In this document: one piece after another, positions 34,246 to 43,680 of the stretch
Layout: each line of letters starts with the position of its first letter
Position numbering within the stretch: position 1 is the stretch's first letter
Origin: DATKUC01 sp964577375
GTDB lineage: Bacteria; Spirochaetota; Spirochaetia; DSM-27196; DATKUC01
Length of the DNA stretch: 64,000 bases
Assembly: GCA_964577375.1 (NCBI GenBank)
Contig: CAZNYW010000015.1
Coordinates: 4,645-68,644 of the forward strand
Direction: 5' to 3'
Position numbers and translations under genes: made by a program
The notes under the pieces: model-generated
Told to the model about the DNA's origin: nothing
Database searches by the model: none
The model's input: the letters and a program-made list of their open reading frames with translations, nothing else

Positions 34246-35145
34246 ATGGCCGCGAAGCGCTCTTTCAAGTACACGCTCGTCGTCGCATCGTTTCTGCTCC
34301 CGAGTTTCATCGGATTCTTCGTATTCGTGCTGCTGCCGGTGATCGCCACGGTGGGGGTCTCGTTCACCAACTACTCGGGCGGACGAACGGCCCGCCTTGT
34401 CGGGCTTGCAAACTACGTATCGGCGTTCAAGAGCAGTGCGTTTCTCTCTTCGCTGTGGATCACCGCACGGTTCGTCGTAGTCGCCGTCTTCTTCCAGCTC
34501 ATTCTCGCGTTCATCTTCGCCGTGATGCTCAACGGCAAGGTCCTCGGCCGGACCTTCTTCCGCGGCCTCTATTTTCTGCCGAGCATCCTCTCCTCGATCG
34601 CGATCGGACTCGCATTCGCGCTGATGCTCAATCCGCACGAGGGGCCGGTGAACATGTTCCTCCAGTCCGTCGGCATTCCGAAGCAGCCGTGGCTCACGAG
34701 CCCGAAGAGCGCGCTCGGGACGATCATCTTCGTCACCGTGTGGCAGTCCTTCGGCTACTACATGGTGCTTTTTCTCGCCGGTCTCCAGTCGATCAATCCC
34801 AGCCTCTACGAGAGTGCCGACCTCGACGGGGCCGGGCTCTTCCGCAAGCTCTGGAGCATAACGGTGCCGATGCTGACGCCGACGACCTTCTTCTGCGTCA
34901 CCACCGCCGTCATCAAGGGATTCCAGGTCTTCGACCTCGTCTACATCATGACCGGCGGGCAGCAGGGCGGTGGTCCGAGCGGATCGACGACCGTTCTGGT
35001 CTACGACATATACCGCAACGCGTTCATGAGCTTCCGGATGGGATACGCGTCGGCCGAGGCAACGGTCCTGCTGCTGCTTCTGCTTTCGGTCACCATCATT
35101 CAATACCGGTCGCAGAAAGGGTGGGTGAGCTATGATGCAGCGTAA
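34246..35145 (+). CDS. ABC sugar permease (MalF/UgpA type), glycoside locus
   Basis: A 299-residue permease with six membrane helices. The EAA loop reads LYESADLDGAGLFRKLWSIT at about residues 188-207, followed by VPMLTPT. A YIMTGGQQGGGPSGST segment is typical of this permease type. The stop overlaps the next permease start by 14 bp. The pair completes the transporter with the upstream binding protein; no ATPase gene is local. Confidence 0.9.
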   Translation: MAAKRSFKYTLVVASFLLPSFIGFFVFVLLPVIATVGVSFTNYSGGRTARLVGLANYVSAFKSSAFLSSLWITARFVVVAVFFQLILAFIFAVMLNGKVLGRTFFRGLYFLPSILSSIAIGLAFALMLNPHEGPVNMFLQSVGIPKQPWLTSPKSALGTIIFVTVWQSFGYYMVLFLAGLQSINPSLYESADLDGAGLFRKLWSITVPMLTPTTFFCVTTAVIKGFQVFDLVYIMTGGQQGGGPSGSTTVLVYDIYRNAFMSFRMGYASAEATVLLLLLLSVTIIQYRSQKGWVSYDAA

Positions 35146-35971
35146 CTCGACCCTCCGGCGGCTGACCGCCGGACGGATCATCCTCTACATGGTGCTGATC
35201 ATTACCGCGCTCGCGGTGATCGGGCCTCTGCTGGTGGTCGCATCATCCTCCTTCAAGCGGGAGGACGAGATCTTCAGCTACCCGATGACCCTCATACCGC
35301 GGCTCCCGGTGCTCTCCAACTTCGAGGCGCTCGAGGCGCACTTTCCGCTCTATATCTGGAACTCCATAAAGGTCACGACTTCGATTGTGGTGCTTCAGTT
35401 CATAACCGCCACCACCGGGGCCTATGCCTTCTCGAAGCTGATCTGGCGATTTCGCGACACCCTGTTTCTTTTGTACATCGCGTCGATCATGGTTCCGATT
35501 CAGTCGATCATCATTCCGCAGTTCATCATCGTTCGCAATCTCGGGCTGTACAACACCCATGCAGCGGTGATCCTCGTTTCGGCATTTACCGCTTTCGGTG
35601 TATTCCTCTGCCGTCAGTATTTCCTCACCATACCGGATTCGCTGCTGGAGGCGGCGAGGATAGACGGCGCGTCCGAATATCGTATCTTTCTCCGCGTCGT
35701 TCTGCCGCTGTCGGCTCCGGTCATCGTTACCGTTATCATCTTCTCCTTCCGGTACTTCTGGAACGACTTCTTCACGCCGCTTATCTACCTTACGTCTCAG
35801 ACTCTGAAGACGCTTCCGCTCGGCATGGCCGATTTCGTCGACCAGTACAATATCGCCTACGGTCCGCAGATGGCTGCCGCCCTGATATCGATCATTCCGG
35901 TCCTTGTCGTCTTTCTCATCGGGCAGCGTTATTTTGTCGAGGGCGTCGTCGCTACGGGTATCAAGGGATAA
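35132..35971 (+). CDS. ABC sugar permease (MalG/UgpE type), glycoside locus
   Basis: A 279-residue permease with six helices and the EAA motif LLEAARIDGASEYRIFLRVV, followed by LPLSAPV. Near the C-terminus YFWNDFFTPLIYL is family-typical. Two in-frame ATGs (35132 and 35135) are possible; the coding frame is the same. It partners the preceding permease. The GH2 gene follows after 23 bp, so the enzyme and transporter are co-transcribed. Confidence 0.9.
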   Translation: MMQRNSTLRRLTAGRIILYMVLIITALAVIGPLLVVASSSFKREDEIFSYPMTLIPRLPVLSNFEALEAHFPLYIWNSIKVTTSIVVLQFITATTGAYAFSKLIWRFRDTLFLLYIASIMVPIQSIIIPQFIIVRNLGLYNTHAAVILVSAFTAFGVFLCRQYFLTIPDSLLEAARIDGASEYRIFLRVVLPLSAPVIVTVIIFSFRYFWNDFFTPLIYLTSQTLKTLPLGMADFVDQYNIAYGPQMAAALISIIPVLVVFLIGQRYFVEGVVATGIKG

Positions 35972-35994
35972 CCATACCTCTACAGGGAGAGCTC

Positions 35995-37773
35995 ATGGCA
36001 ACTCAACGTGCGTCCAATTTCAATCACGACATCCACGCGGTAGACTACGAGGCCGAATACCGTTCGCGCACCGTAGACCATCGCGAGCTTCTCAACGACT
36101 CAGGCCGTCCGTCGGAATCTCTCGACGGTCTGTGGCACTTCTCCGTCGATCCCTACGACACGCTTCTGCGTGCGCACTGGTTTGCCGAAGTCCGCGATGA
36201 CGGGCACGGGAATCGGCGGCCGCCTGACTACGACTGGGGATTCTGGCCCGAGGTACCGGTGCCCTCATGCTGGAACATGACCTCGCCCGAGTACAGGCTC
36301 TACGAGGGCTGCGGCATCTATGCCCGGACCTTCCGCTACCGGCCGCTCGAAAAGTCTGAGCGCGTCCTTTTGAAAGTGGGGGCGGCGAACTACGAGACAA
36401 CAGTATTTCTCAATCGCAAATTTCTCGGCAGACACCGCGGCGGGTCTACGCCCTTCTTCCTGGAGCTTACCGGACAGCTCGAGGACGATAACCGGATCAT
36501 TCTCTGCATAAACAACCGCCGCGGGGCCGATCAGGTGCCGACCGACAACACCGACTGGTTCAACTATGGCGGTCTCTACCGGAGCGTCTCGTTGATCCGG
36601 CTGCCGAAAAGCTTCATCAGGCGATGGTCGATTGCGCTCGTGCCGGGCTCCGGGTTCCGGAAGCTCCGGGTCACCGCGGATACCGACGGATCGGAGGCGG
36701 GCTCTGCAGTGGTAAGGATCCCGGAGCTGGGGGTCGAGCACCGCATTCCGCTGCGATCCGGCCACGGTGAGCTGGAGTTCGAGGCTGAGCCGGCGCTCTG
36801 GAGCCCGCAGAATCCGCGGCTCTACGATGTGGAGCTTCAGCTCGAGAGTGGAGACAGCGTGAGCGATCGGGTCGGCTTCCGCGAAATACGCCGGTCGGGA
36901 GAACAGATACTTCTCAACGGAACGGCGATCTATCTCAAAGGAATCTCCTGCCACGAAGATTCGCTCGAAAACGGCAAGGCAGTCACCCGTCCGGAGATCG
37001 AAAACATGTTCGATCTCGCGAAGGAGCTCGGCTGCAACTTCGTGCGGCTCGCTCACTATCCACATACGGAGGCCGCGGCCCGCCTGGCGGACGAACGCGG
37101 GGTGCTGCTCTGGGAGGAGATACCGGTTTACTGGGCAATACAGTTCGGGAGCGACGATACCTACGCTGATGCCGAGAACCAGCTGAGCGAGCTGATTCTC
37201 CGGGATGTGAACCGGGCAAGTGTCGTCATGTGGTCGGTCGGCAACGAAAACCCCGACTCCGACGAGCGGTTGAGCTTCATGCGACGCCTCGCCGAACGGA
37301 CAAGGGATCTCGACGCGACCCGCCTTGTGACGGCGGCCTGCCTCTGGAACCGCAGCGAAAACCGGATTGCAGACCGCCTGGCGGACCACCTCGACGTGAT
37401 CGGCCTGAATGAATACTACGGATGGTACGAGGGCAATTTCGACGACCTTGCGGCTTTTTTCCGCAACAGCAACCCGGGCAAGCCGGTGATAGTGAGTGAG
37501 TTCGGCGCTGGAGCGCGTGCGGGCAGTTTCGGCACCGTCGATGACCTGTTTTCCGAGAACCGGCAGCGGGAAGTCTACGAGAGGCAGATCGCAGTGCTTC
37601 GGGAGGCGCGGTACGTTGCGGGTCTGACCCCCTGGATCCTCTTCGACTTCCGGTCTCCGCGGAGGCTCAACAGCTTCCAGAACGGGTTCAATCGGAAAGG
37701 GCTGGTCGATGCGGACCGGAAGCGGCACAAGCTCGCCTTCTACACGCTGCAGTCGTTCTACCGGTCGCGGTAG
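35995..37773 (+). CDS. GH2 family glycosidase, beta-glucuronidase-like
   Basis: A 592-residue GH2 enzyme without signal peptide, so it acts in the cytoplasm on imported glycosides. Domains run: sugar-binding jelly roll (about 40-205), immunoglobulin-like (about 210-300), TIM barrel (about 305-590). The acid/base is Glu418 in SVGNE and the nucleophile Glu502 in IVSEFGAGA. The SEFGA form and overall length favour beta-glucuronidase over beta-galactosidase, but substrate is not proven. Start ATG 35995 has GGGAG upstream. It lies between sugar permeases and a DUF2264 gene in one operon. Confidence 0.85.
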   Translation: MATQRASNFNHDIHAVDYEAEYRSRTVDHRELLNDSGRPSESLDGLWHFSVDPYDTLLRAHWFAEVRDDGHGNRRPPDYDWGFWPEVPVPSCWNMTSPEYRLYEGCGIYARTFRYRPLEKSERVLLKVGAANYETTVFLNRKFLGRHRGGSTPFFLELTGQLEDDNRIILCINNRRGADQVPTDNTDWFNYGGLYRSVSLIRLPKSFIRRWSIALVPGSGFRKLRVTADTDGSEAGSAVVRIPELGVEHRIPLRSGHGELEFEAEPALWSPQNPRLYDVELQLESGDSVSDRVGFREIRRSGEQILLNGTAIYLKGISCHEDSLENGKAVTRPEIENMFDLAKELGCNFVRLAHYPHTEAAARLADERGVLLWEEIPVYWAIQFGSDDTYADAENQLSELILRDVNRASVVMWSVGNENPDSDERLSFMRRLAERTRDLDATRLVTAACLWNRSENRIADRLADHLDVIGLNEYYGWYEGNFDDLAAFFRNSNPGKPVIVSEFGAGARAGSFGTVDDLFSENRQREVYERQIAVLREARYVAGLTPWILFDFRSPRRLNSFQNGFNRKGLVDADRKRHKLAFYTLQSFYRSR

Positions 37774-37791
37774 GCCCGGCAGGGGGCGCAC

Positions 37792-38997
37792 ATGGAGGTA
37801 CGCGGCGACTTGCAGTCGGGCGACCGGGATTACTGGGTATCTGTTCTGGACAGACTTGCGCGCCCCGTGCTGTCCAATCTCGCCGCCGGAACTCTCCGCC
37901 GGATGATGCCGGTGGAGGCGCGCGATCGGTCCGACCGTTCGCGGTATACACACCTGGAGGCATTCGGCAGGCTGCTCGCCGGGATCTCCCCCTGGTTAGC
38001 CGCGGTTGAGCTGTCGCAGCCTGAGCAGGCTTTGCAGGAGGAGCTTCTCGGGTTGACGCTTCGGGCAATCGATTCTGCTACCGATCCGCAGTCACCCGAC
38101 TTTCTGAACTTCTGTGACGGAAAGCAGCCGCTCGTGGACTCGGCGTTTCTCGCTCAGGCCATCGTCCGCGCACCTTCGGTTCTGCGGGACCGTCTCGAAC
38201 CGCGGGTGCGGGAGCGGCTCGTGTCCGCGCTGCAGTCTTCCCGCACGGTGCCGCTGCCGAAGTCCGACAACTGGGTGATGTTCGCCTCCATGGTTGAAGC
38301 AGCTCTCCTCTGTCTGGGCGAAAAAACCCTGGAGGAGCGTCTCGAGGGAAGCGTGCGCAGGATGCTCGGCTGGTACAAGGGCGACGGAATCTACGGCGAC
38401 GGCAGAGAGTTCCATTTCGACTACTACAACAGCTTCGTGATTCATCCTATGCTCGTCGATGTGCTGGATGTTCTCAGAGACGAGGATGAGCGCTTCGAGC
38501 CGCTCTACAACCGGGTGCTCCGGCGTGCCGCCCGCTATGCGGAGATCCTCGAGCGTCTGATAGCTCCGGACGGCACCTTCCCCTGCATCGGCCGCTCGAT
38601 GGCCTACCGCTTCGGCGCCTTTCACGCGCTTGCGCACATGTCGCTGCTTCACGCACTTCCGGCCGCGGTCACGCCGGCACAGGTGCGCTGCGCGTTGTCC
38701 GCAGTCATCAGCAGAATGCTTCTGGCGCCTGCCACCTTTGACGCGGCGGGGTGGTTGACCGTCGGATTTTCCGGGTCGCAGCCGACGGTTGCCGAGCCCT
38801 ACATCTCGACGGGCAGCCTCTACCTCTGCGCAACCGCGCTCCTTCCGCTCGGTCTGTCGCCGGCGGATCCGTTCTGGAACGCACCGTCGGCAGACTGGAG
38901 CTCCCGCAGGCTATGGGCGGGTGAAGCCCTCCCGCCGGACCACGCTCTTTCAGAGAATGAAGAGCTTCTCGACGTGCCGTCGATCAAAGCTCACTGA
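37792..38997 (+). CDS. DUF2264-family protein
   Basis: A 401-residue protein matching the DUF2264 family by RYTHLEAFGRLLAGISPWL, FHFDYYNSFVIHPML and GRSMAYRFGAFHALAH. The family has a predicted alpha/alpha-barrel fold and is often found with polysaccharide or glycoside utilisation genes; its activity is not established to my knowledge. There is no signal peptide. It starts 18 bp after the GH2 stop, so it is in the same operon and likely acts on the same imported substrate. Its end overlaps the convergent isomerase gene by 14 bp. Confidence 0.8.
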   Translation: MEVRGDLQSGDRDYWVSVLDRLARPVLSNLAAGTLRRMMPVEARDRSDRSRYTHLEAFGRLLAGISPWLAAVELSQPEQALQEELLGLTLRAIDSATDPQSPDFLNFCDGKQPLVDSAFLAQAIVRAPSVLRDRLEPRVRERLVSALQSSRTVPLPKSDNWVMFASMVEAALLCLGEKTLEERLEGSVRRMLGWYKGDGIYGDGREFHFDYYNSFVIHPMLVDVLDVLRDEDERFEPLYNRVLRRAARYAEILERLIAPDGTFPCIGRSMAYRFGAFHALAHMSLLHALPAAVTPAQVRCALSAVISRMLLAPATFDAAGWLTVGFSGSQPTVAEPYISTGSLYLCATALLPLGLSPADPFWNAPSADWSSRRLWAGEALPPDHALSENEELLDVPSIKAH

Positions 38998-39751
38998 GCC
39001 ATCTGCGCAGTGTCCGGGCGTCGGTGCGAAACTGCTCGACGCTGTCTTCCGCGACAAACTCGAGAGAAGCGAATCGCAAGCCGTCCGGCCCAGGCTGTGC
39101 GCCCGCTGCAGCGAGGTAGCGCCGCCATCGCGATTCTCCCCTGGCGAGCGGAAGCCGGTCTGCGGCGGTCGGCCACCAGTGAAACACGTGGATGTTCGAG
39201 AGGCGCGGAAGCGCTCCATGCAGCCCCGCGAAGCACATGTCCATGGAGGCGCCGTTTGGAGGCTGCCAGTAGGTGAAGAGTCCGGGGTGGGGCACTGCAT
39301 CCAGAAGCCCCCGGGCAGATGCGTCGGTGTCGGTCAATGTGTCGGCATGGTATTCGCAGGAAACCGAGATTCCCGCGTCGGACGCAAGTGAGGCGATGCG
39401 CAGGAGGTCCTTCTCTACCCGACGTCGCTCAGCCTCTTCGGTCTCTGATGAGCCCTTTGTGCCTGCCCAGACGCGGATGGTGGGTGAGTTCAGCGCAAGC
39501 GCGGTCTCCAGAACCGCCGCGAAATCTCCGGTTCCGCTTCCTGCGCGGTAGTAGGAGCCGTAGGCGGAGGTCCGGAGTCCCGCGTCTTCGGTCAGCGCGC
39601 GGGCCTCTTGCGCGCGCAACAGATCGCCGTGCGGAACGTGAATATCTCCGCCCCATTCGATGCCGGCAAGTCCGGCCTCCGCGGCGAGCTTCACAATCTC
39701 ACGAGGAGAGAGTGCACGGAATGTTACCGATACAAGGCCTGGCAGGATCAT
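38984..39751 (-). CDS. Sugar phosphate isomerase/epimerase-like TIM-barrel protein
   Basis: A 255-residue xylose-isomerase-like (AP endonuclease 2 family) TIM barrel. It shows the family features GLAGIEWGGDIHVPHGD, ISVSCEYHADTL with metal-binding glutamate and histidine, and SNIHVFHWWP. Such enzymes isomerise or epimerise sugars or inositols. It is convergent with the DUF2264 gene and 7 bp downstream of the hydroxyacid dehydrogenase, so the two minus-strand genes form an operon that probably serves the same sugar catabolism. Confidence 0.8.
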   Translation of the reverse strand: MILPGLVSVTFRALSPREIVKLAAEAGLAGIEWGGDIHVPHGDLLRAQEARALTEDAGLRTSAYGSYYRAGSGTGDFAAVLETALALNSPTIRVWAGTKGSSETEEAERRRVEKDLLRIASLASDAGISVSCEYHADTLTDTDASARGLLDAVPHPGLFTYWQPPNGASMDMCFAGLHGALPRLSNIHVFHWWPTAADRLPLARGESRWRRYLAAAGAQPGPDGLRFASLEFVAEDSVEQFRTDARTLRRWLSEL

Positions 39752-39758
39752 GATCGGC

Positions 39759-40748
39759 CTACGCCGTCAGCTCCGCCCGGCTTTTCGTGACTTTCCACCG
39801 GAGCGGTCTGCCCGCGGCGTACCTCCGCAGCTCTTCCACCATGCATCTGCCCATACGTCTGCACTCGGAATCGAGTGAACCGGCGATGTGCGGAGTCAGG
39901 ATGACATTGGGCAGACGGTAGAGAGGCGACTCCGGCGCCGGAGGCTCCGGATCGGTAACGTCGAGCAGCGCATGGAGATCAGGCCGTTTCTCGAGCACAG
40001 CGATCAGCTCCTTTTCCCGGACAACCGCGCCCCGCGCTGTGTTTATGAGAGTGGCGCCCTGTTTCATCGATGCAATATGCTTGCCCCCGATCATACCCTC
40101 GGTCTGCGGCAGCCACGGGGTGTGAATCGATACCACGTCGGATTTGCTGAAGAGCGCTTCGAGCGAAGCCATCTCGACGCCGAGCTCCCGACCCTCCTCG
40201 ATGGTTACGCAGGGATCGTACGCTGTCACCTTCACGTCGAAGGGTTTGAGGCGCTCCCGGACGAGCCGTCCGATCACGCCGAGAGAGACGAGTCCCACCG
40301 TGCTGCCGAAAGCGCCGGGAACAGGCAAAGGTTCCGGAAACGTGTGAGCGCTCCTCACAGCCGCAGAATGAGCCCAGAAACGCTTCAGGCTGAGGAGAAT
40401 CGCCGAGAGCGTGTACTCGGCAACCGGGATCGCATTCGCCGCAGCCGCCGTGGTCACTTCGATGTCCCGTTGCCAGAACTCGTCGGTTACAAACCCGCGG
40501 ATCGATCCGGCAGCATAGAACACCGCTCTGAGATTCGGCGCCGCATCGAGAAACGCACGGTCCATCACCGGGGCACCCCAGCCGGAAAGGATGATTTCGA
40601 CATCCGAAAGAATCGACGGCTGCCGTGCGGTCGACTCGGCGGTCTGCGGCGCGCCGGAAATATCTGCTATCGTCGCTATCTCTGCCTGTTCGTCGGGACC
40701 GTAGACCTTGTGAAAGGAATCGCGGTCCAGGATGTAGAGTCCCTTCAT
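39759..40748 (-). CDS. D-2-hydroxyacid dehydrogenase family protein
   Basis: A 329-residue NAD-dependent dehydrogenase. The Rossmann motif is GLVSLGVIGRLVRERL. Catalytic residues are the arginine in NTARGAVV, the acid in DVTDPEPP and the histidine in TPHIAGS. It reduces or oxidises a 2-keto/2-hydroxy acid or a sugar acid. It is paired with a TIM-barrel isomerase and near a beta-glucuronidase-like gene, so a uronate-derived acid is a reasonable but unproven substrate. It could also be a phosphoglycerate dehydrogenase relative. Confidence 0.85.
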   Translation of the reverse strand: MKGLYILDRDSFHKVYGPDEQAEIATIADISGAPQTAESTARQPSILSDVEIILSGWGAPVMDRAFLDAAPNLRAVFYAAGSIRGFVTDEFWQRDIEVTTAAAANAIPVAEYTLSAILLSLKRFWAHSAAVRSAHTFPEPLPVPGAFGSTVGLVSLGVIGRLVRERLKPFDVKVTAYDPCVTIEEGRELGVEMASLEALFSKSDVVSIHTPWLPQTEGMIGGKHIASMKQGATLINTARGAVVREKELIAVLEKRPDLHALLDVTDPEPPAPESPLYRLPNVILTPHIAGSLDSECRRMGRCMVEELRRYAAGRPLRWKVTKSRAELTA

Positions 40749-40797
40749 GCCGGAATTGTACGCGGTGCGGTCCGCCCTGTGTAGGGGAGCCCGGAAT

Positions 40798-41547
40798 CTA
40801 TTTCAACCAGCGCTCTTCGAGAGCCTTCGATTCGCCGGAGGCAAGAACCTTCCGGAGCCCGCCGTTGATCAGTGTGAGGCTTTTGGAGTCCCCCTTTCTA
40901 ACCGCGATACCGTAATACTCGGTTGCCACCGGGGACCCGACGATTTTGAACCGCCCGTGATAGGTCGGTGTCCGGTTCATACTGAGGACAATAGTTGCTT
41001 CTGCGACGAATGCCGAAAGTCGCCCGAGATGCAGATCGAGGACATACTCGCTGAAATCGCTGTAGGGAACAACGGTCAGATTGTATTTCTCACGATTGTT
41101 TTCCAGTACAGCGAGGCTCCTCGACCCGCGGAGCGCTCCAACGCGTTTGCCGGCCAGATCCGCAAGCCCCGAGACGCTCTCATTCTCTGCGTCAACCACC
41201 AGGTACTGATCCATTTTGAGATAGGGATCGCTGAAGTCCATCTCCTGTTTCCGGTCGTCAGTAATCGTCACTGCCGAGATGACGGCATCGTATCTCTTTG
41301 ACGCGAGTCCCGCGAACATGGAGCTCCACTCGACGGCCGCGAGATCGAGTTCGAAACCACCTGCCCTGGCTACCGCCCTCATCAGATCCACATCGTACCC
41401 TTCGGGCTGACCGTCTGTACCGATGAACTCCATCGGTTCCCAGGTTGGATCTGTTGCGACGACCAGCTTTTCGCTCCCTCCGCTGCAGAACGCCGTCGAG
41501 GCGGCCATCGACAGCAGAATTCCGCAAACGATCACTCGTACCTTCAT
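40798..41547 (-). CDS. Amino-acid-type ABC binding protein (family 3), orphan
   Basis: A 249-residue periplasmic binding protein of the PAAT/HisJ class. ATG 41547 is chosen because GGAGG lies 5 bp upstream. The signal peptide ends STAFC-SGGSEK with a plausible lipobox, followed by LVVATDPTWEPMEFIG...GYDVDLMRAVA and a WSSMFAGLASKRYDAVIS segment, all diagnostic. No permease or ATPase is adjacent, so it may serve a distant transporter or act as a chemoreceptor ligand carrier. The ligand is probably a polar amino acid. Confidence 0.85.
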   Translation of the reverse strand: MKVRVIVCGILLSMAASTAFCSGGSEKLVVATDPTWEPMEFIGTDGQPEGYDVDLMRAVARAGGFELDLAAVEWSSMFAGLASKRYDAVISAVTITDDRKQEMDFSDPYLKMDQYLVVDAENESVSGLADLAGKRVGALRGSRSLAVLENNREKYNLTVVPYSDFSEYVLDLHLGRLSAFVAEATIVLSMNRTPTYHGRFKIVGSPVATEYYGIAVRKGDSKSLTLINGGLRKVLASGESKALEERWLK

Positions 41548-41685
41548 TTTCGCCTCCCGCGGGAACAGCGGCATGCCGCCGTTCCCGACGAGTCAATTGT
41601 GTGCCCGAAGCGTTACTCTGCCGTTGCAGACTGCAGTACCTCATTTAGAATTGCATTCCCGGTGGGACGATGATAGCATGAACGA

Positions 41686-42600
41686 ATGGAATTTTCAGAA
41701 GCAATCAAGCGCATGTTTGAGCTTTCTGAAGAGGGCCGCCACGGCGAGGCGCTCGAGCTCCTGCAGACGGTCACCGCCGAAAACGAGGATCAGTCAGTCC
41801 GTCTTTCCTACAATCGCGCATGCCTGCTGGCGCTGAAGGGCGACCGGAACGCTGCCATCGTTGAGCTCGAAGACGCCATGGCCGATCCGCTTGTCTGGTT
41901 CTCGCCGGAGATGCTCGGAACGGATCCGGATCTCGGGTCGCTCCAGGGCGATCGCAGATTCGAGGAGGTGATGCACACCGGTGAAAAGCGGCGGGACGAG
42001 GCGCAGAAAACAACCCGCCCGGAATCGCTCATCGTCCGGCCGCGGAGCGGCGGCCGACCGCCGCGTGGCACCATTGCGATTCTCCACGGGAACCACTCGA
42101 ATACCGCCGACGTCCGTCCCCATTGGGAGCCGCTTTGCGACGAAGGCTGGACGCTTCTTTTCGTGCAGTCATCGAGGGTCGGGTTCCATACCTATGTCCG
42201 CAGCTGGGAGGACTACGGCCGCGCGCGTATCGATGTTGCCGAGGCGGTGAATGCTCTGTCGGACGAGGAGCGTGCCAATCTGGTTCTCGGCGGCTTTTCG
42301 CTTGGCGCGCGCACGGCGATCCGCCTCGGTCTCGACGGAACCATCGCCGTCTCAACCATCGTCGCTCACGAACCGGCGCCCGCCGAAGGATTCTCCGCCT
42401 GGCTTCGCTCCATATCACCCCATCCTATTCCGATTTACCTCACGATAGGGGAGGCGGACAGTTACCAGAAGGACAGCGAGGCGATTGCGAGTGCGCTGGG
42501 TCTGGTCGACACGGCCGTCCGACTGCCCGCGGTCGGGCACGGATTCCCGCCCGGTTTCGCAGCGCTGGTGCAGGGCATGCTGGCAGGGGTCGCAGAGTAG
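41686..42600 (+). CDS. Alpha/beta-hydrolase-like protein with N-terminal helical repeat
   Basis: A 304-residue protein. Residues 1-100 look like tetratricopeptide-type helices (AIKRMFELSEEGRHGEALELL). Residues 125-304 form an alpha/beta hydrolase: oxyanion region ILHGNHSNTADV, nucleophile elbow GGFSLGAR with the serine, and a late histidine in VGHGFPPGF. The substrate is unknown; esterase or peptidase is possible. The ribosome site is weak. It runs toward an aldo/keto reductase 74 bp downstream. Confidence 0.72.
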   Translation: MEFSEAIKRMFELSEEGRHGEALELLQTVTAENEDQSVRLSYNRACLLALKGDRNAAIVELEDAMADPLVWFSPEMLGTDPDLGSLQGDRRFEEVMHTGEKRRDEAQKTTRPESLIVRPRSGGRPPRGTIAILHGNHSNTADVRPHWEPLCDEGWTLLFVQSSRVGFHTYVRSWEDYGRARIDVAEAVNALSDEERANLVLGGFSLGARTAIRLGLDGTIAVSTIVAHEPAPAEGFSAWLRSISPHPIPIYLTIGEADSYQKDSEAIASALGLVDTAVRLPAVGHGFPPGFAALVQGMLAGVAE

Positions 42601-42674
42601 CCGCTTCCGACCAATCTGCGCGACCTGATCAACCATTCAACCGCAAAGCTCGAGGAGGAGCTGCTACAACTGCC

Positions 42675-43670
42675 ATGAAGTATTCGCCGTTTGCCGCAAG
42701 CGGAGACAAGGTATCAAGAATCTGTCTCGGCACCATGAACTTCGGGGATAAGTGTGACTTCGATCAATCGAAGGCAATCTTCGAAAGGGCCCTCGAGCGC
42801 GGTGTCAACTTTTTCGACACCGCGCCGATGTACTCGGGAGGCGTCGCGGAGGAGTTCCTTGGGCGAGCGATGGCCGGGAAGCGGGACAAGCTCCTCATTG
42901 CGACCAAGGTCCACGCCGGGCTCGATGAGGAGTCCATCGTCAGGAGTCTCGATGAGAGTCTCACGCGTCTGCGCACCGACTTTGTCGACCTGTACCTCAT
43001 CCATTGGCCCGCAGCAGGCATGAACCTCAGGGAGATGATGAGCGGCCTCTCCCGTGTCGTTGCCGCCGGAAAGGCGCGTCACGTCGGCTGCTGCAATTTC
43101 CCCGCGTGGCTGGTCGGCAGCTCGAATCTGGTGGCCGCCGAAAACGGATGGCCGCGGCTGGAATGCCACCAGGTTGCGTACAACCTGATCGAGCGCGGCG
43201 TGGAGGTGGAGGTGCTTCCGCAGGCGGTAGCGGAGGGCATCTACATAACCGCCTACCGACCGCTCGCGATCGGGCTTCTCACCGGGGCCTTCCTGCCGGG
43301 CAGGCCGCTCGACAGCTCGAAGCGGGGTACTACCGATTCGCGGGTCATTACGTGGCTCTCGCAGCATGGCGGATCAATCGAGCGGTTCGTCCGCTTCTGT
43401 GAGGCGCGGGGGTACCCGCCGGCTCAGGCCGCAACAGCCTGGGTATGCCATTCGCCGGCCGTCGGTTCACCCATAGTGGGGGCGAGCTCCCCCGCGCAGG
43501 TCGATGCCGCGGGGGCGAGCACCGAAATCTCGCTCTCCGATGAGGAGTACCGCGACATAACCGACCTGTTTGACACCGAGGTAAAAGAGGAGGGGCTGCA
43601 GCTCTTTCCCGGGTTGAAGTACAACTATCCACGCCTGCGCCGGACCCTGTCTCTGGCCAGGAAAGGGTAA
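42675..43670 (+). CDS. Aldo/keto reductase
   Basis: A 331-residue AKR-family oxidoreductase using NADPH. The catalytic tetrad is complete: Asp48, Tyr53, Lys78, His110 (FFDTAPMYS, IATKV, LIHWP). Start ATG 42675 is supported by conservation from residue 1 (YSPFAASGDKVSRICLGTMNFG); longer upstream readings are spurious. It is followed 10 bp later by a nitrilase-family gene. The substrate is unspecified; sugar aldehydes are plausible given the surrounding carbohydrate genes. Confidence 0.88.
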   Translation: MKYSPFAASGDKVSRICLGTMNFGDKCDFDQSKAIFERALERGVNFFDTAPMYSGGVAEEFLGRAMAGKRDKLLIATKVHAGLDEESIVRSLDESLTRLRTDFVDLYLIHWPAAGMNLREMMSGLSRVVAAGKARHVGCCNFPAWLVGSSNLVAAENGWPRLECHQVAYNLIERGVEVEVLPQAVAEGIYITAYRPLAIGLLTGAFLPGRPLDSSKRGTTDSRVITWLSQHGGSIERFVRFCEARGYPPAQAATAWVCHSPAVGSPIVGASSPAQVDAAGASTEISLSDEEYRDITDLFDTEVKEEGLQLFPGLKYNYPRLRRTLSLARKG

Positions 43671-43680
43671 CCGGGCCGCC

